A DNA stretch of 64,000 bases from a bacterium (lineage in GTDB: Bacteria > Verrucomicrobiota > Verrucomicrobiia > Chthoniobacterales > UBA6821), in assembly GCA_021849805.1 (NCBI GenBank), contig JAJZSL010000010.1, positions 1 through 64,000 of the forward strand, given 5' to 3'. Positions within the stretch are counted from its first letter, which is position 1. Each line of letters begins with the position of its first letter. The notes beneath the pieces are model-generated. The model made no database searches. It was not told the origin of the DNA and saw nothing but the letters and a program-made list of their open reading frames with translations. This document shows positions 54,385 to 63,847 of this stretch, one piece after another. A program made the position numbers and the translations under genes.

Positions 54385-56769
54385 CTACTTGAGCAGTCGA
54401 TATTCTTCACGAGCTTTATTAGCTTTTTCTTGGTTATTTTCATGTTCATAGATCTCAATGATTCGCTGGAGTGCTTCCTTGAGAAAGAGATGATCTTCAG
54501 TCAAGAGTGTAACGGCTTGATACGACTTCAGAGCAGCATCGTATTCTTGCTCGGAAAAAAGGAGATCTCCTAGTAACAGGCGAGCTTTTATATTGATTGC
54601 TCCCTCTGGTTGCAAGAGTAGTGTTTCTTGAATCAAGGAAGTAGCTTGAGAATAATTTTTTAGTCCTTTCTCAAGAGTGGCCAGTGCCATGGTGGCTTCT
54701 GCTCGAGCAGCTGGATCACGTGAAAGTTCTAATGCCTTTTGAGCAGGCTCTCTGGCTTCTTGAAATTTTTTTTCTTGAAGTAAGATTTTAGTGAGTGCTA
54801 GTGCAACATGGTAATTAATGAGTCCCTCTTGAGGACGTTTCATAACAAGAGAGAGCCATTGCTCTGCTGATGATTCTTTTCCTTGCTCGTAGAGTTTTAG
54901 TCCAAGCCATTGTGCTATTGCTAGTGGGAGAGAAGCTGCAGGCAGCGTTATGGCTTCTTGGTTTGTTTCACTGACTTCTCCTAAATAATAGTGAGCAAGC
55001 AGTAATCGTAGGGTAGCGCGTTCTCCAAGCTCTTTTTTATTCAGTAAACGAGCTTTCTCTAAAAAAGGAATAGCTTCTTTGTAGTCTTTTGTTTCAAAAG
55101 CAGTCCAACCTATCCAGAAATTAGCTTGAGCTGCTGCTGAAGTTTGAGGGTAGGAGGCTAGGAGCTCTTGAAAGGTTGCTCTCATCTCTTTATTTTCTTG
55201 GAGTTCTCCGTGAAGCAGCGCTTTTTGTAGGAGAGCTATTTCACCTTCTTGAGATTTTGGATAATTTTTTATGAGGGTAGTGTAATCCGCAAGAGCTAGA
55301 GCAATATCTTTTCTTTCTTGAGCAAGTCGAGCATGCTCAAGAAGTGCGAGGGGCATTTGAGGAGATTGAGGGAATGTTTTTATCCAGGTTGATAATAGAA
55401 GAAATGCTTTCTGAGGCTCTCCTGCTCTACTCCAAGACCAAGCTTCCTTGTAGAGAATTTCTGATTTTAACTCAGTGGAAAGATTACTGCTACTCAAGGA
55501 ATCATAAGTTTCTGCTGCTGCTGAATAATTGCCTAATTGAAAAAGAGCTTCTGCTTTGAGAAGGAGAGCTTGAGTTTGAGCATTCAGATCGTGTTGATGA
55601 CTTAAAAATATTTCTATTTCTTGAAGTAGTTTTGGATCCTCTAAGGAACGAAGGGCTTTAAGACGTAGAAGAGAAGCTTGTTTGGCTTCTTCTGAATCTG
55701 GAACTTCTTGGATAAGCCGATCACAAAGGGAACTTGTTTTCTTAAAATTTTTCAGTTCTTCTGCTGCTTGAGCTGTTAGTAGAAGAGCTTGAGCTTTTGT
55801 TTCCATCTTAGTACTGAGGATGGCATGCTCACTATTATTAATGACTTGCTGATAATCTTTTTTTTCAAAAGCCAATCTCATCAAGCCAAGAGAAGCAATG
55901 TCACTCCATTCCTTGGCTTCATTCAAAGAAGTTACTTGGTGAAATAATCGTTCTGCTTCCTCTTTTTTTCCTAAGCGTTGATTCATCATCGCAGCTCTTA
56001 CTAAGCCCTCTGCAGCGATGATGCCTGAGCTCTCTTTTCCAAGTGATTCATAAAGCTCTTCTGCTTGCTGAAGATGCCCCTTTTTTTCTTCATAGTAAGC
56101 AAGAGCTAGCTTTGCTTGGAAACGACTAGGACTCTCTTCCTGAGCAACTTGTTTTAAAAGATCCATAGCTTTTTCCTCCTCTCCGAGTTGGTCGTAGCAG
56201 AGTGCTTGAGCGTAGCGTGCTGCGTTTTTGACTTTTGGATCATTGGTTAGTGAAGCCGCTTCTGCAAAATAGAGAGCAGCTTGAGATTTCTCTTGACGTG
56301 CTTGGTAGGATTCTCCCAATCGATAAGCTGCTCCTGCTGCAAAGATTCCACTGGGAGTTTCTTCAAGCAACTGCCTATAAGTTTCCTCTGCAGCCAGTTT
56401 TTGGCCAAGTTTACGTTGACATTCTGCTAGTCGAAAAAGAGCTTGATTGCGCTGAGCCTGATGAGGAGTTGTTTGTTGCAGGAATCGTTGATACTCAAGA
56501 AGAGCAGTAGAAAATTCCTCACGATCATAGCATCTATCAGCAGCAAGAAGCTGGGCTAGTTTTTTTTCTTCTTCAGTAAGGGAAACACTGGGAGCAAGTC
56601 GAATATCTGAAGAGGTAGAGTTAGAACTCCCACTATTTGATTGTTCCGTGGGGTGAGTAGGAGCTGAAATGAAAAGAGCCCGTCGCACTTGGGGTTCTCT
56701 GGCTATTAATACCATTGAGAGGAGAAACCAAAGCAAGAAGAAAGTAGCATGAGGAATCAGAGATCTCAT
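54385..56769 (-). CDS. Large exported TPR-repeat protein
   Basis: 794 residues: a signal peptide or anchor (8-23), a short polar linker, then about fifteen 34-residue TPR-like units from residue 75 to the end (for example ALFRLAECQRKLGQKLAAEE, then AAEETYRQLLEETP). The repeat style is that of YbgF/BamD-like periplasmic proteins. Its ATG overlaps the exbD stop (ATGA), so it may serve the same TonB/Tol-like system. Large TPR proteins next to exbD/tolR are common in this phylum, but a function is not shown. Confidence 0.7.
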   Translation of the reverse strand: MRSLIPHATFFLLWFLLSMVLIAREPQVRRALFISAPTHPTEQSNSGSSNSTSSDIRLAPSVSLTEEEKKLAQLLAADRCYDREEFSTALLEYQRFLQQTTPHQAQRNQALFRLAECQRKLGQKLAAEETYRQLLEETPSGIFAAGAAYRLGESYQARQEKSQAALYFAEAASLTNDPKVKNAARYAQALCYDQLGEEEKAMDLLKQVAQEESPSRFQAKLALAYYEEKKGHLQQAEELYESLGKESSGIIAAEGLVRAAMMNQRLGKKEEAERLFHQVTSLNEAKEWSDIASLGLMRLAFEKKDYQQVINNSEHAILSTKMETKAQALLLTAQAAEELKNFKKTSSLCDRLIQEVPDSEEAKQASLLRLKALRSLEDPKLLQEIEIFLSHQHDLNAQTQALLLKAEALFQLGNYSAAAETYDSLSSSNLSTELKSEILYKEAWSWSRAGEPQKAFLLLSTWIKTFPQSPQMPLALLEHARLAQERKDIALALADYTTLIKNYPKSQEGEIALLQKALLHGELQENKEMRATFQELLASYPQTSAAAQANFWIGWTAFETKDYKEAIPFLEKARLLNKKELGERATLRLLLAHYYLGEVSETNQEAITLPAASLPLAIAQWLGLKLYEQGKESSAEQWLSLVMKRPQEGLINYHVALALTKILLQEKKFQEAREPAQKALELSRDPAARAEATMALATLEKGLKNYSQATSLIQETLLLQPEGAINIKARLLLGDLLFSEQEYDAALKSYQAVTLLTEDHLFLKEALQRIIEIYEHENNQEKANKAREEYRLLK

Positions 56770-57215
56770 TGCTCTGCTTGAGTTGCAAGGGAGGGGAGCT
56801 CTGATTTTTCTTTACTGGTTGCAAAAGCAATATTCCAAATATTGGCACTACGACAGATATCAAGTACTTCAATGATGTGGCTATAGGGCACTTTTTCATC
56901 TCCTCGTAAGATAATTGCTTGATCAGGATAGAGCGCTGAAATACGTGTGAGGGTTGCTCTCAATTCTTTTGGTGAGAAGAGACGTTGATTCATGATCATG
57001 ACCCCATCTGCTTTCACATTGATAATGACTTCTCCGGGGGAGCGGCAACTTTCTTTGCCTTCTTTGGCCACGGGAACTTGCACATCAAGTTCTGTTTCGT
57101 AGCGTGCAAATGTCCAAGTCAGCATGAAGAATCCAAGCAGTACCAGTAAGATGTCCACCATAGGAGCAATGAGAAATCCTTTTGGTTCTAAGAGCACACG
57201 AGTTCGAAAGTTCAT
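56766..57215 (-). CDS. exbD: ExbD/TolR-family biopolymer transport protein
   Basis: 149 residues from ATG 57215: one membrane segment (about 16-38: FLIAPMVDILLVLLGFFML) holding the conserved membrane Asp (PMVDILLV, Asp21), and a periplasmic ferredoxin-like domain (GEVIINVKADG, then PDQAIILRGDEKVPYSHI). No exbB is adjacent, although the region before it is only a degenerate repeat. It may work with the TonB-like protein at 32-33 kb. Confidence 0.85.
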   Translation of the reverse strand: MNFRTRVLLEPKGFLIAPMVDILLVLLGFFMLTWTFARYETELDVQVPVAKEGKESCRSPGEVIINVKADGVMIMNQRLFSPKELRATLTRISALYPDQAIILRGDEKVPYSHIIEVLDICRSANIWNIAFATSKEKSELPSLATQAEQ

Positions 57216-57227
57216 CAGTAGATTCAC

Positions 57228-57350
57228 TTAATCAAAGCACACTGGCAACTTGCTCTTTTTCTAAGGGAGGTGGCTTTGAGTATTTTATAGTCTCTTCAAA
57301 TAGTGCTTGTCGCTTGGATATTGAGCAACATTGAGTTTTTTTTAGAACAC
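57228..57350. repeat. Possible degenerate MITE-like element, copy A6
   Basis: ACTTGCTCTTTTTCTAAGGG and CAAATAGTGCTTGTCGCTTG follow the block order of copies A1 and A2. The ends are lost and similarity is low. It lies before exbD and may contain its promoter. Nothing else is seen here. Confidence 0.35.
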
Positions 57351-57359
57351 TTTTTTGTC

Positions 57360-58511
57360 TTATTTTAGTGCTTTTTCCAAATCTTCTTTCAAATCCTCTA
57401 GTGCTTCAATGCCGACGGAAAGACGAACAAAACCATCGCTAATCCCCAGAAGTTCTCTTTGTTCTTTTGGAAGAGCAAGGTGTGTCATCAATGCTGGATG
57501 TTCAATGAGACTTTCGACTCCTCCTAGGCTTTCTGCAAGAGTGAAGAGTTCCGTGCGCTCTAGAAAAGCCTTTGTTTGGTCAAGGGTACATTTTAATTCT
57601 AAAGAAATCATGCCTCCAAAGCCGGACATTTGTTCACAAGCAAGTGCATGTTGAGGATGGCTCTTGAGGCCAGGATAGAAGACACGAGCAACTCGAGGAT
57701 GTTTCTCCAGCCAACTAGCCAATTCCATGGCACTCTCATTGTGTCGCTCCATGCGTAGAGCAAGAGTTTTCACACCGCGTAGAGCCATGAAACTATCAAA
57801 AGGAGAAGCAATCGCGCCTGTGCTATTCTGTAAAAAGTGGATTTGTGTTGCTAACTCTGGATCGTTGACAACAGCAATCCCATTGACGATATCGGAATGC
57901 CCATTGATATATTTTGTTGCTGAGTGGAGAACAATATCAAAGCCATATTCGAGAGGACGCTGAATGATGGGAGTCGCAAAGGTATTATCGGCAACAGCCA
58001 AGAGTCCATGTTGTTTAGCAAGAGCGGCAACTTTTCTTAAATCGGCTAACTTGAGCATTGGGTTGGTTGGTGTTTCAACCCAAATCATCTTTGTATTTTT
58101 TTGAATAGCTGCTGCTACGTTCTCTATGTTACTAAAATCAACAAAACTGAGCTCAAGGCCTGCAGAGCGCTTGCGTACACGCTCTAGAAGACGGTAGGTG
58201 CCACCGTAAAGATCATCACTTGCAATCAGATGGTCTCCTGGTTTGAGGAGTTCTAGGATGGTGGCTATAGCAGCCATTCCTGAAGCAAAGGCAAATCCTC
58301 TGCTGCCACTCTCTAAGTTGGCAAGGCAATCTTCATAAGCACGGCGTGTTGGATTTCCTGTTCGAGAATATTCATAACCACTATGTTTTCCAGGACTCTC
58401 TTGAGCATAGGTCGAGGTCAAGAAAATGGGAGTCATCACAGCGCCAGTAACGGCTTCTGGTTGTTGTCCAGCATGAATAACACGAGTAGGAAGGAGATGA
58501 GGGTGATTCAT
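57360..58511 (-). CDS. Cystathionine gamma-lyase or gamma-synthase family PLP enzyme
   Basis: 383 residues of the Cys/Met-metabolism PLP family. It has YSRTGNPTRRAYE, ASGMAAIA, the PLP lysine in HSATKYINGHSD, and SLGGVESLIEHPA. ATG 58511 keeps it from overlapping the upstream gene; two ATG codons lie further upstream in the same frame. Placed directly behind a CBS-like gene, it most likely cleaves cystathionine to cysteine (gamma-lyase), but gamma-synthase activity cannot be excluded from sequence. Confidence 0.85.
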   Translation of the reverse strand: MNHPHLLPTRVIHAGQQPEAVTGAVMTPIFLTSTYAQESPGKHSGYEYSRTGNPTRRAYEDCLANLESGSRGFAFASGMAAIATILELLKPGDHLIASDDLYGGTYRLLERVRKRSAGLELSFVDFSNIENVAAAIQKNTKMIWVETPTNPMLKLADLRKVAALAKQHGLLAVADNTFATPIIQRPLEYGFDIVLHSATKYINGHSDIVNGIAVVNDPELATQIHFLQNSTGAIASPFDSFMALRGVKTLALRMERHNESAMELASWLEKHPRVARVFYPGLKSHPQHALACEQMSGFGGMISLELKCTLDQTKAFLERTELFTLAESLGGVESLIEHPALMTHLALPKEQRELLGISDGFVRLSVGIEALEDLKEDLEKALK

Positions 58512-58524
58512 TGTTAATGATTTT

Positions 58525-59478
58525 TTAATTGAGAAATCCATGCTCTTGCATCCATGTTTCTTGAACAAATTTGGAGAGGTAGTTACGAACTCCATCAGCT
58601 AGGAGAACAACACATTTCTCCCCTTTCTTAAGTCGCTTGGCTGCTTGAAGTGCTCCCCAGGTTGTGGCACCGCACGACCCGCCAATGAGCAATCCTTCTT
58701 CGCGGATAAGACGTCGTGCTGTTTGAAAAGACTCCTTGTCACGTGTTTTAATGTACTCATCGACGAGCGAATTATCGAGTACTTTCGGGAAAAAATCGTA
58801 GCCAATTCCTTCTACCTGATAGGGGAATACGTCGCTACCACCTCCTAAAATAGAACCGTAGGGGTCCACTCCAACAATGGTAATTGCTCGATTAGCTTCT
58901 TTAAGTTTACTAGCGATGCCAGTGATCGATCCACCTGTACCTACAGAAATCACGACCATAGCAAGGCCTTCACCCGCATCCTCCAAAATTTCTTGAGCCG
59001 TTGTTTTATAGTGGATTTGAGGGTTCGCGGGATTGCTATATTGATCAAGAATGTGAGCGTTAGGAATTTCTTGTTGGAGTTTTTTAGCAAGAGAGATGTG
59101 ACTCTCTGGTGCATCAAAAGCAGCTTGGCTCGGTGTTCGATAAATAGTGGCTCCAAGAGCTTTGAGAACAACTTCTTTCTCTTGGCTCATTTTCTCTGGC
59201 ATCGTGATAATAAGATGATACCCCTTGACAGCAGCAGCAAGAGCGAGGCCAATACCTGTGTTGCCTGAGGTTGCTTCAATGAGCGTATCGCCTGGTTTGA
59301 TTTTTCCAGCAGCTTCTGCTTCCTCAATCATGTTCTTAGCAATACGATCCTTAATGGAGCCGCCTGGGTTAAAAAACTCACATTTACCATACATTTCACA
59401 ATCAAGATCTCGAGCAATTCGTTGAAAACGAACAAGAGGAGTTTTACCGATGGTCTCGAGAATAGTATTGTAGAGCAT
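58525..59478 (-). CDS. Cystathionine beta-synthase-like PLP enzyme
   Basis: 317 residues of the CysK fold with the PLP lysine at Lys43 (GGSIKDR), EATSGNTGIGLA and PEKMSQEKE. The C-terminal ADGVRNYLSKF and the GIGYDFFP segment are closer to cystathionine beta-synthase than to ordinary CysK. It lacks the C-terminal CBS-pair domain. With the next gene it gives a reverse transsulfuration route from homocysteine to cysteine. It may also act as a cysteine synthase. Confidence 0.85.
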   Translation of the reverse strand: MLYNTILETIGKTPLVRFQRIARDLDCEMYGKCEFFNPGGSIKDRIAKNMIEEAEAAGKIKPGDTLIEATSGNTGIGLALAAAVKGYHLIITMPEKMSQEKEVVLKALGATIYRTPSQAAFDAPESHISLAKKLQQEIPNAHILDQYSNPANPQIHYKTTAQEILEDAGEGLAMVVISVGTGGSITGIASKLKEANRAITIVGVDPYGSILGGGSDVFPYQVEGIGYDFFPKVLDNSLVDEYIKTRDKESFQTARRLIREEGLLIGGSCGATTWGALQAAKRLKKGEKCVVLLADGVRNYLSKFVQETWMQEHGFLN

Positions 59479-59520
59479 AAATATTAAAAAATTTTTATTC
59501 TTCAGGTTCTATCAGGGAAT

Positions 59521-60420
59521 TCAAGGTTTTTCCTTTTTAGGAAAGGGAGCTCCTAGGATCCAACCTTCTACTTGAAGTTGTTGCTGCAAGAGGAGGGGGC
59601 ATTCCTCAATATTGAACAAGGAGGGGTTTTTCTTCAAAAAGTAGCGCATGCCAGCAGCTGTTGCTAAAGCGTCAGCTTGATGATCACTAAGATTATTCAT
59701 TTTGCAGGAGGTGGATTGATAAAAGAAAAGGAGTTCTTTTAGTTTTTCCATGCTACGAATTTTTGAGGAACCACTATTGGCTCGTTGAAGAAAGAGACGA
59801 GGATAGATTTCTGTCACCACGATGGTTGCTCTCGAGCAGGAGGCTGAGGTATCAAAAGGCCAAAAAGCAATCTTTTCTTGCAGCTCTTTTTTTAAAAAAT
59901 GAGCCATCCTCATTGCTGCCAAGCCACCTTTACCCACTTGTTTGGCTCCTAGTAGCTTCAGTGGAGATTCAGGAGTTCCCAAGCATTCTGCTCTGCAGGC
60001 CAGTTCCGTTTGACGACGTAGGGATGAAAAAGAGGAAGGTTGTTTCCCCTGCGTCCAAAAATCATGACAAAAAAGCGATTCTTTCCAAAACGTAGAAGCG
60101 TAAAAATTTTCTTCACCTTGACAGTGTTCATCGATTATTTGCCAAAGTTCTTGTGCTTTTTTTAGCTTAGGAAGTCGCGTTTTTAGAAAACCAGCAGCAT
60201 AACCAAGGTTGCTATCAATGCCAATGAGCAAGCGCTTAGAGCAATCTGCTTGCCTAAGAATCCATGTTGCTACGCTGCTACGAGACCATTGTTTTTCTGG
60301 AGGTGCAATAAGAGTGACCTTCTTTTTGTCCGCGAGAGCTTCTGCCAGAGCAATGCTTGAAGTATGTAGCTCCTGAGCTCCTGACCAATCAATAGCAATG
60401 TAGGCATGAAAAGAAGTCAT
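59521..60420 (-). CDS. DUF429-like predicted nuclease
   Basis: 299 residues. It has an RNase H-like start (YIAIDWSGAQE), an internal IGIDSNLGYAAGF, and a C-terminal LSDHQADALATAAGMRYF, the acidic-and-Ala pattern of DUF429/DUF3987-type proteins. I call it a predicted nuclease by fold only; the family has no proven substrate. It lies 22 bases downstream of the photolyase gene on the same strand. Confidence 0.55.
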   Translation of the reverse strand: MTSFHAYIAIDWSGAQELHTSSIALAEALADKKKVTLIAPPEKQWSRSSVATWILRQADCSKRLLIGIDSNLGYAAGFLKTRLPKLKKAQELWQIIDEHCQGEENFYASTFWKESLFCHDFWTQGKQPSSFSSLRRQTELACRAECLGTPESPLKLLGAKQVGKGGLAAMRMAHFLKKELQEKIAFWPFDTSASCSRATIVVTEIYPRLFLQRANSGSSKIRSMEKLKELLFFYQSTSCKMNNLSDHQADALATAAGMRYFLKKNPSLFNIEECPLLLQQQLQVEGWILGAPFPKKEKP

Positions 60421-60442
60421 CAGAAAAAATCATAAAAAGAAG

Positions 60443-61969
60443 CTATAAGAGCTCTTGTTTTATTTTTGAGAAAATGATCTTGGCTTGTTCTTGAATGGCC
60501 TCTTTTTTCTCTTTAGGAAATTTTCTCCAAGTGGCAAGGATAGTGTTGAGACGTTGATTTTTCTCAAATAGTGAAGCATGTCGTGCCATGAAGTCCCAAT
60601 AGAGGGCATTGAAGGGACAAGCACGCTCGCCCAAAAGAAGGTTGGGATCATAGGAACAGTGTGGACAATAGTTGCTCATACGGTGAATGTATTTGCCGCT
60701 AGCAGCGTAGGGTTTGCTAGCGACAATTCCTCCATCGCCAAAGAGGGCCATACCCAGTGTATTGGGCATTTCCACCCACTCATAAGCATCAGAGTAGACT
60801 CCGAGGTACCATTCTTGAACTTCACGAACATCCAGAGCGGCAAGAAGTGCAAAATTTCCAGTGATCATCAATCGCTGGATATGGTGTGAGTAAGCATGCT
60901 CTTGAGTATGGGTGACTGCTTGGTGAACACAGAACATGGAGGTCTCTGCTGTCCAGTAAAAGGAAGGAAGCTTATTAGTAGCTTTAAGAAAATTTAGTTT
61001 TCCGTAGTTGGGCATCTCCAGCCAGTAAATACCACGAATAAATTCTCTCCATCCTAAGATTTGACGAATGAACCCCTCGGCAGCATTGAGAGGAATTTTT
61101 CCTTGGTAGTAGGCATCTTGAGCTCTTTGGCAAACTTCCAAAGGAAGGAGTAGTCCAATATTGAGGTAGGAGGAGAGTAGCGAGTGATAGAGATACGGTT
61201 CGCCAGCAACCATGGCATCTTGATAGTCTCCAAAGTGTGGGAGAATATTTTCAATAAAATCTTCTAATTCTAAGAGAGCTTCTTCTCGCGTGAGAGCATA
61301 GTAGAAAGGGCGTAATGTTCCAAAGTGAGTGCTATACTCATGCTCAACAAGAGCTAAGACTTCTTTGAGAATAGGAGATGCTCGATGAGCTAATCTTTTG
61401 GGAAAGTGCAGTTGACCCTTGGGAGGCTTACGATTTTCTTGATCAAAATTCCACTTTCCTCCTTCTGGCTTTCCCTCATCATCAAGAAGAATGCGATATC
61501 GCTGACGCATCTCACGATAGAAATACTCCATGCGAAGTTGCTTTTTGTTGTGAGCCCAACGCCTAAAATCGCTTTTGCTTGCTAGAAAGCGATCATCTTC
61601 CAAAAGCTCGATAGGAATTTGCGTTTGAAGTTTTTTGATCTCCTCCAGTGTCTTCCATTCACTCGGTTCGGTCACGATGATCTTTTGGTAATTTCCTTCC
61701 TCAAAAAGAGGAATGATCTCCTCAAGGAGGGAAGGATATTTTCGTTGGTGAGTGACGGAGAGCTCCTTCACGTTGAATCCTTCTTCTCGAAGAGTGCAAG
61801 CGAAGTGCCTCATGCAGGCTAGCGCAAAAGCAATTTTTTTTTGATGATGAGCAGGAGCAGATTCAACTGATTCCAAGCAGAGCACAGTATCTATTCCTGG
61901 GCGAGCTCTCTTGAGTGCAGTAAGAGAGAGGGAGAGTTGATCTTTGAAAAGGAGGATGAGATTTTTCAT
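60443..61969 (-). CDS. FeS-type cryptochrome/photolyase (FeS-BCP family)
   Basis: 508 residues, related to bacterial (6-4) photolyases such as PhrB. N-terminal LLFKDQLSLS and an alpha/beta antenna domain; the FAD domain has GWREFIRGIYW, MFCVHQAVTHTQEHAYSHHI, and NTLGMALFGDGG. The four Fe-S cysteines are probably the one in MFCVHQ, two in YCPHCSYD and one in RACPFN. ATG 61969 is preferred; a TTG at 61984 lies inside the uvrC stop. It implies light-exposed UV damage repair, coupled to uvrC. Confidence 0.85.
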   Translation of the reverse strand: MKNLILLFKDQLSLSLTALKRARPGIDTVLCLESVESAPAHHQKKIAFALACMRHFACTLREEGFNVKELSVTHQRKYPSLLEEIIPLFEEGNYQKIIVTEPSEWKTLEEIKKLQTQIPIELLEDDRFLASKSDFRRWAHNKKQLRMEYFYREMRQRYRILLDDEGKPEGGKWNFDQENRKPPKGQLHFPKRLAHRASPILKEVLALVEHEYSTHFGTLRPFYYALTREEALLELEDFIENILPHFGDYQDAMVAGEPYLYHSLLSSYLNIGLLLPLEVCQRAQDAYYQGKIPLNAAEGFIRQILGWREFIRGIYWLEMPNYGKLNFLKATNKLPSFYWTAETSMFCVHQAVTHTQEHAYSHHIQRLMITGNFALLAALDVREVQEWYLGVYSDAYEWVEMPNTLGMALFGDGGIVASKPYAASGKYIHRMSNYCPHCSYDPNLLLGERACPFNALYWDFMARHASLFEKNQRLNTILATWRKFPKEKKEAIQEQAKIIFSKIKQELL

Positions 61970-61980
61970 GACGTAGGTTC

Positions 61981-63537
61981 TCAATGCTGTTCTGGAGTTG
62001 AAGAGGGAATCATTTTTTTGATGAGAGCTGCCAATTTAGGGCCTATCTTAGGATGATCAGCAAGCTCTTGAAAACTTCGTTGACCAAGGCGATGAACACT
62101 GCCAAATGTCCGAAGAATCAACTTTTTCTTTGCGTCACTAATACCAGGAATCATATCAAGAGTACTTTGAGAGATGCGTCTCTTGAGTAAAATTTCATGA
62201 TACCCATTGGCAATTCGGTGAGCTTCATCGCGGATACGCTGTAGCAGCCGTAGAGCACCATTATTTTTGTCTAATCTCTTGGGGTTTTCCTCTTGAGGAG
62301 TATAAATTTCTTCAAATTCTTTTGCTAAACCAATAATAGGAATATCAGAGAGTCCTAGTGTACGAAGTTCGCGGCAGGCCACACTGAGCTGACCTCTACC
62401 TCCGTCAACAATGATCAAATCAGGAAGAGGAGAGTGCTTGCCTTCCGCTTGATAAGATCGACGTAAAAAGAGAAAAAGTGATTCTTGAGTATTCTCGCTT
62501 TGATGTAGTTCCTTGACCTCACTAAGAAGCCGAGCGTAGCGTCGTCGAACGACTTCAGCCATGGCGATGAAGTCATCTTGACCTTGTGTACTGGTGATGC
62601 GGTAGCGGCGATAGTTTTTTTTCTCAGGAATTCCGTTTCTAAATTGAACCATGGAAGCAACACAATGTGTTTTCGAAAGATTAGAAATATCAAAGCACTC
62701 CATGACGCGTGGCTCATAGGGAAGACATAGGACTCGTTGAAGTTCGATAAGATCAGCTTCTGGATCGATGCTCACTGGCAGTGATTTTCGAGTGAAGCGT
62801 CGCGTTGGTTTGGCTGTTTCCTCGAGGCTACGGAGAAGATTGCGCAGTGATGCGGCTTTTTCAAAATCGAGTTGCTCGGCAGCTTTCTTCATTTCTAGAG
62901 TCACCTGCTCAATGATGGAGCGTGATTTTCCTTCTAAAAAACGACAAGCTTCTAGAACTCGCTCTTGATATTCTTCTCTGCTGACACGTTGAATACAAGG
63001 GGCTGAGCAGTTTTGAATAACGTGATCGAGGCAATGTTTAAAATCTTTTTCGGTTGGTTCAAGTGGGTGACAAGAGCGAATTCCAAATTGTTTGATTAAC
63101 GCTCTAACGGTCTTACGAAGGGCACTCTCATTAGGGAAAGGACCAAAGTAACGAGCTCCATCTTCTTTGCGTAAGCGTACAAATTCAAAGCGTGGGAAGG
63201 GATCACTTAAACGAACACGAACCATAGGAAAGCGTTTATCATCACGAAAGCTGATATTATACTTCGGTCTCCACTCTTTGATGAGCTTTCCTTCAAAGAG
63301 AATGGCTTCCGTATCACTTTTAACAAGGTGGTACTCAAAATCATGAATGCTCTCAATGAGCGCTCGTGTTTTAAGGTCAGCACGCTTGATACTTGATGGC
63401 GTGAAGTAATTGGCTAGTCGCTTTCGCAAATCGCGTGCTTTACCAACATAAATAATACGATCGAGCCGGTCTCTCATCAAATAGACTCCAGGACGGTGAG
63501 GGACAGAGCGGAGTTTTGTAATAAGGTGATGATTCAT
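61981..63537 (-). CDS. uvrC: UvrABC excinuclease subunit C (shorter than usual)
   Basis: Cuts both sides of UV lesions. The GIY-YIG domain (RPGVYLMRDRLDRIIYVGKA), a UVR motif (about 205-240), the RNase H-like endonuclease domain (MECFDISNLSKTHCVASMV, LPDLIIVDGGRGQL) and a C-terminal HhH (MIPGISDAKKKLILRTFGSV) are present. 518 residues, about 80 less than E. coli UvrC, mostly between domains. Its stop overlaps the photolyase region, so the two repair genes form one unit. Confidence 0.94.
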   Translation of the reverse strand: MNHHLITKLRSVPHRPGVYLMRDRLDRIIYVGKARDLRKRLANYFTPSSIKRADLKTRALIESIHDFEYHLVKSDTEAILFEGKLIKEWRPKYNISFRDDKRFPMVRVRLSDPFPRFEFVRLRKEDGARYFGPFPNESALRKTVRALIKQFGIRSCHPLEPTEKDFKHCLDHVIQNCSAPCIQRVSREEYQERVLEACRFLEGKSRSIIEQVTLEMKKAAEQLDFEKAASLRNLLRSLEETAKPTRRFTRKSLPVSIDPEADLIELQRVLCLPYEPRVMECFDISNLSKTHCVASMVQFRNGIPEKKNYRRYRITSTQGQDDFIAMAEVVRRRYARLLSEVKELHQSENTQESLFLFLRRSYQAEGKHSPLPDLIIVDGGRGQLSVACRELRTLGLSDIPIIGLAKEFEEIYTPQEENPKRLDKNNGALRLLQRIRDEAHRIANGYHEILLKRRISQSTLDMIPGISDAKKKLILRTFGSVHRLGQRSFQELADHPKIGPKLAALIKKMIPSSTPEQH

Positions 63538-63847
63538 CGAAGAGATTAAGATGAAAGACTAGAGTATTCTCTTTTTTTCTTGAATGAATTTTAGCGATTT
63601 AAAAAAAACTTAAAAAAAACTTAAAAAAATTCTCTAACTGCCCCTTTGTAGGTCCCTACAGTGTTCACACTCTTGAATATTTCTTCTAAATGGTCACTCT
63701 AGGAAAATTTGCTCTTCTTCTTTTGAGAATTCCTTGGGTGTAGAATTTTAAGAAAACTTTAGAAAACATAAGGAGTTCTTTTTTAAAAATTCAGACTAGG
63801 AATACTTTACCCTTGATGTCTCCTTGAGGACTCAAGAAGCTCTTTGA
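63538..63847. other. AT-rich divergent spacer
   Basis: Between uvrC (-) and a glycosyltransferase (+) lies a 310-base AT-rich spacer. TTTAAAAAAAACTTAAAAAA and its repeat at about 63598-63630 give a short A-rich tandem repeat. GTAGGTCCCTAC (63651-63662) is a perfect 12-base palindrome. TCCTTGAGGACTCAAG at about 63822-63837 resembles the TTGAGGACTC block of repeat family B, which may be chance. No gene is seen. Confidence 0.4.

Noticed and set aside
57355-57963. Antisense open frames inside the CGL-like gene
   Set aside because: They mirror the conserved PLP enzyme and lack starts with any signal.
63598-63630. Repeated A-rich blocks that might be a CRISPR leader or array
   Set aside because: Only two or three A-rich units of about 12 bases with no spacers of equal length and no cas genes nearby.
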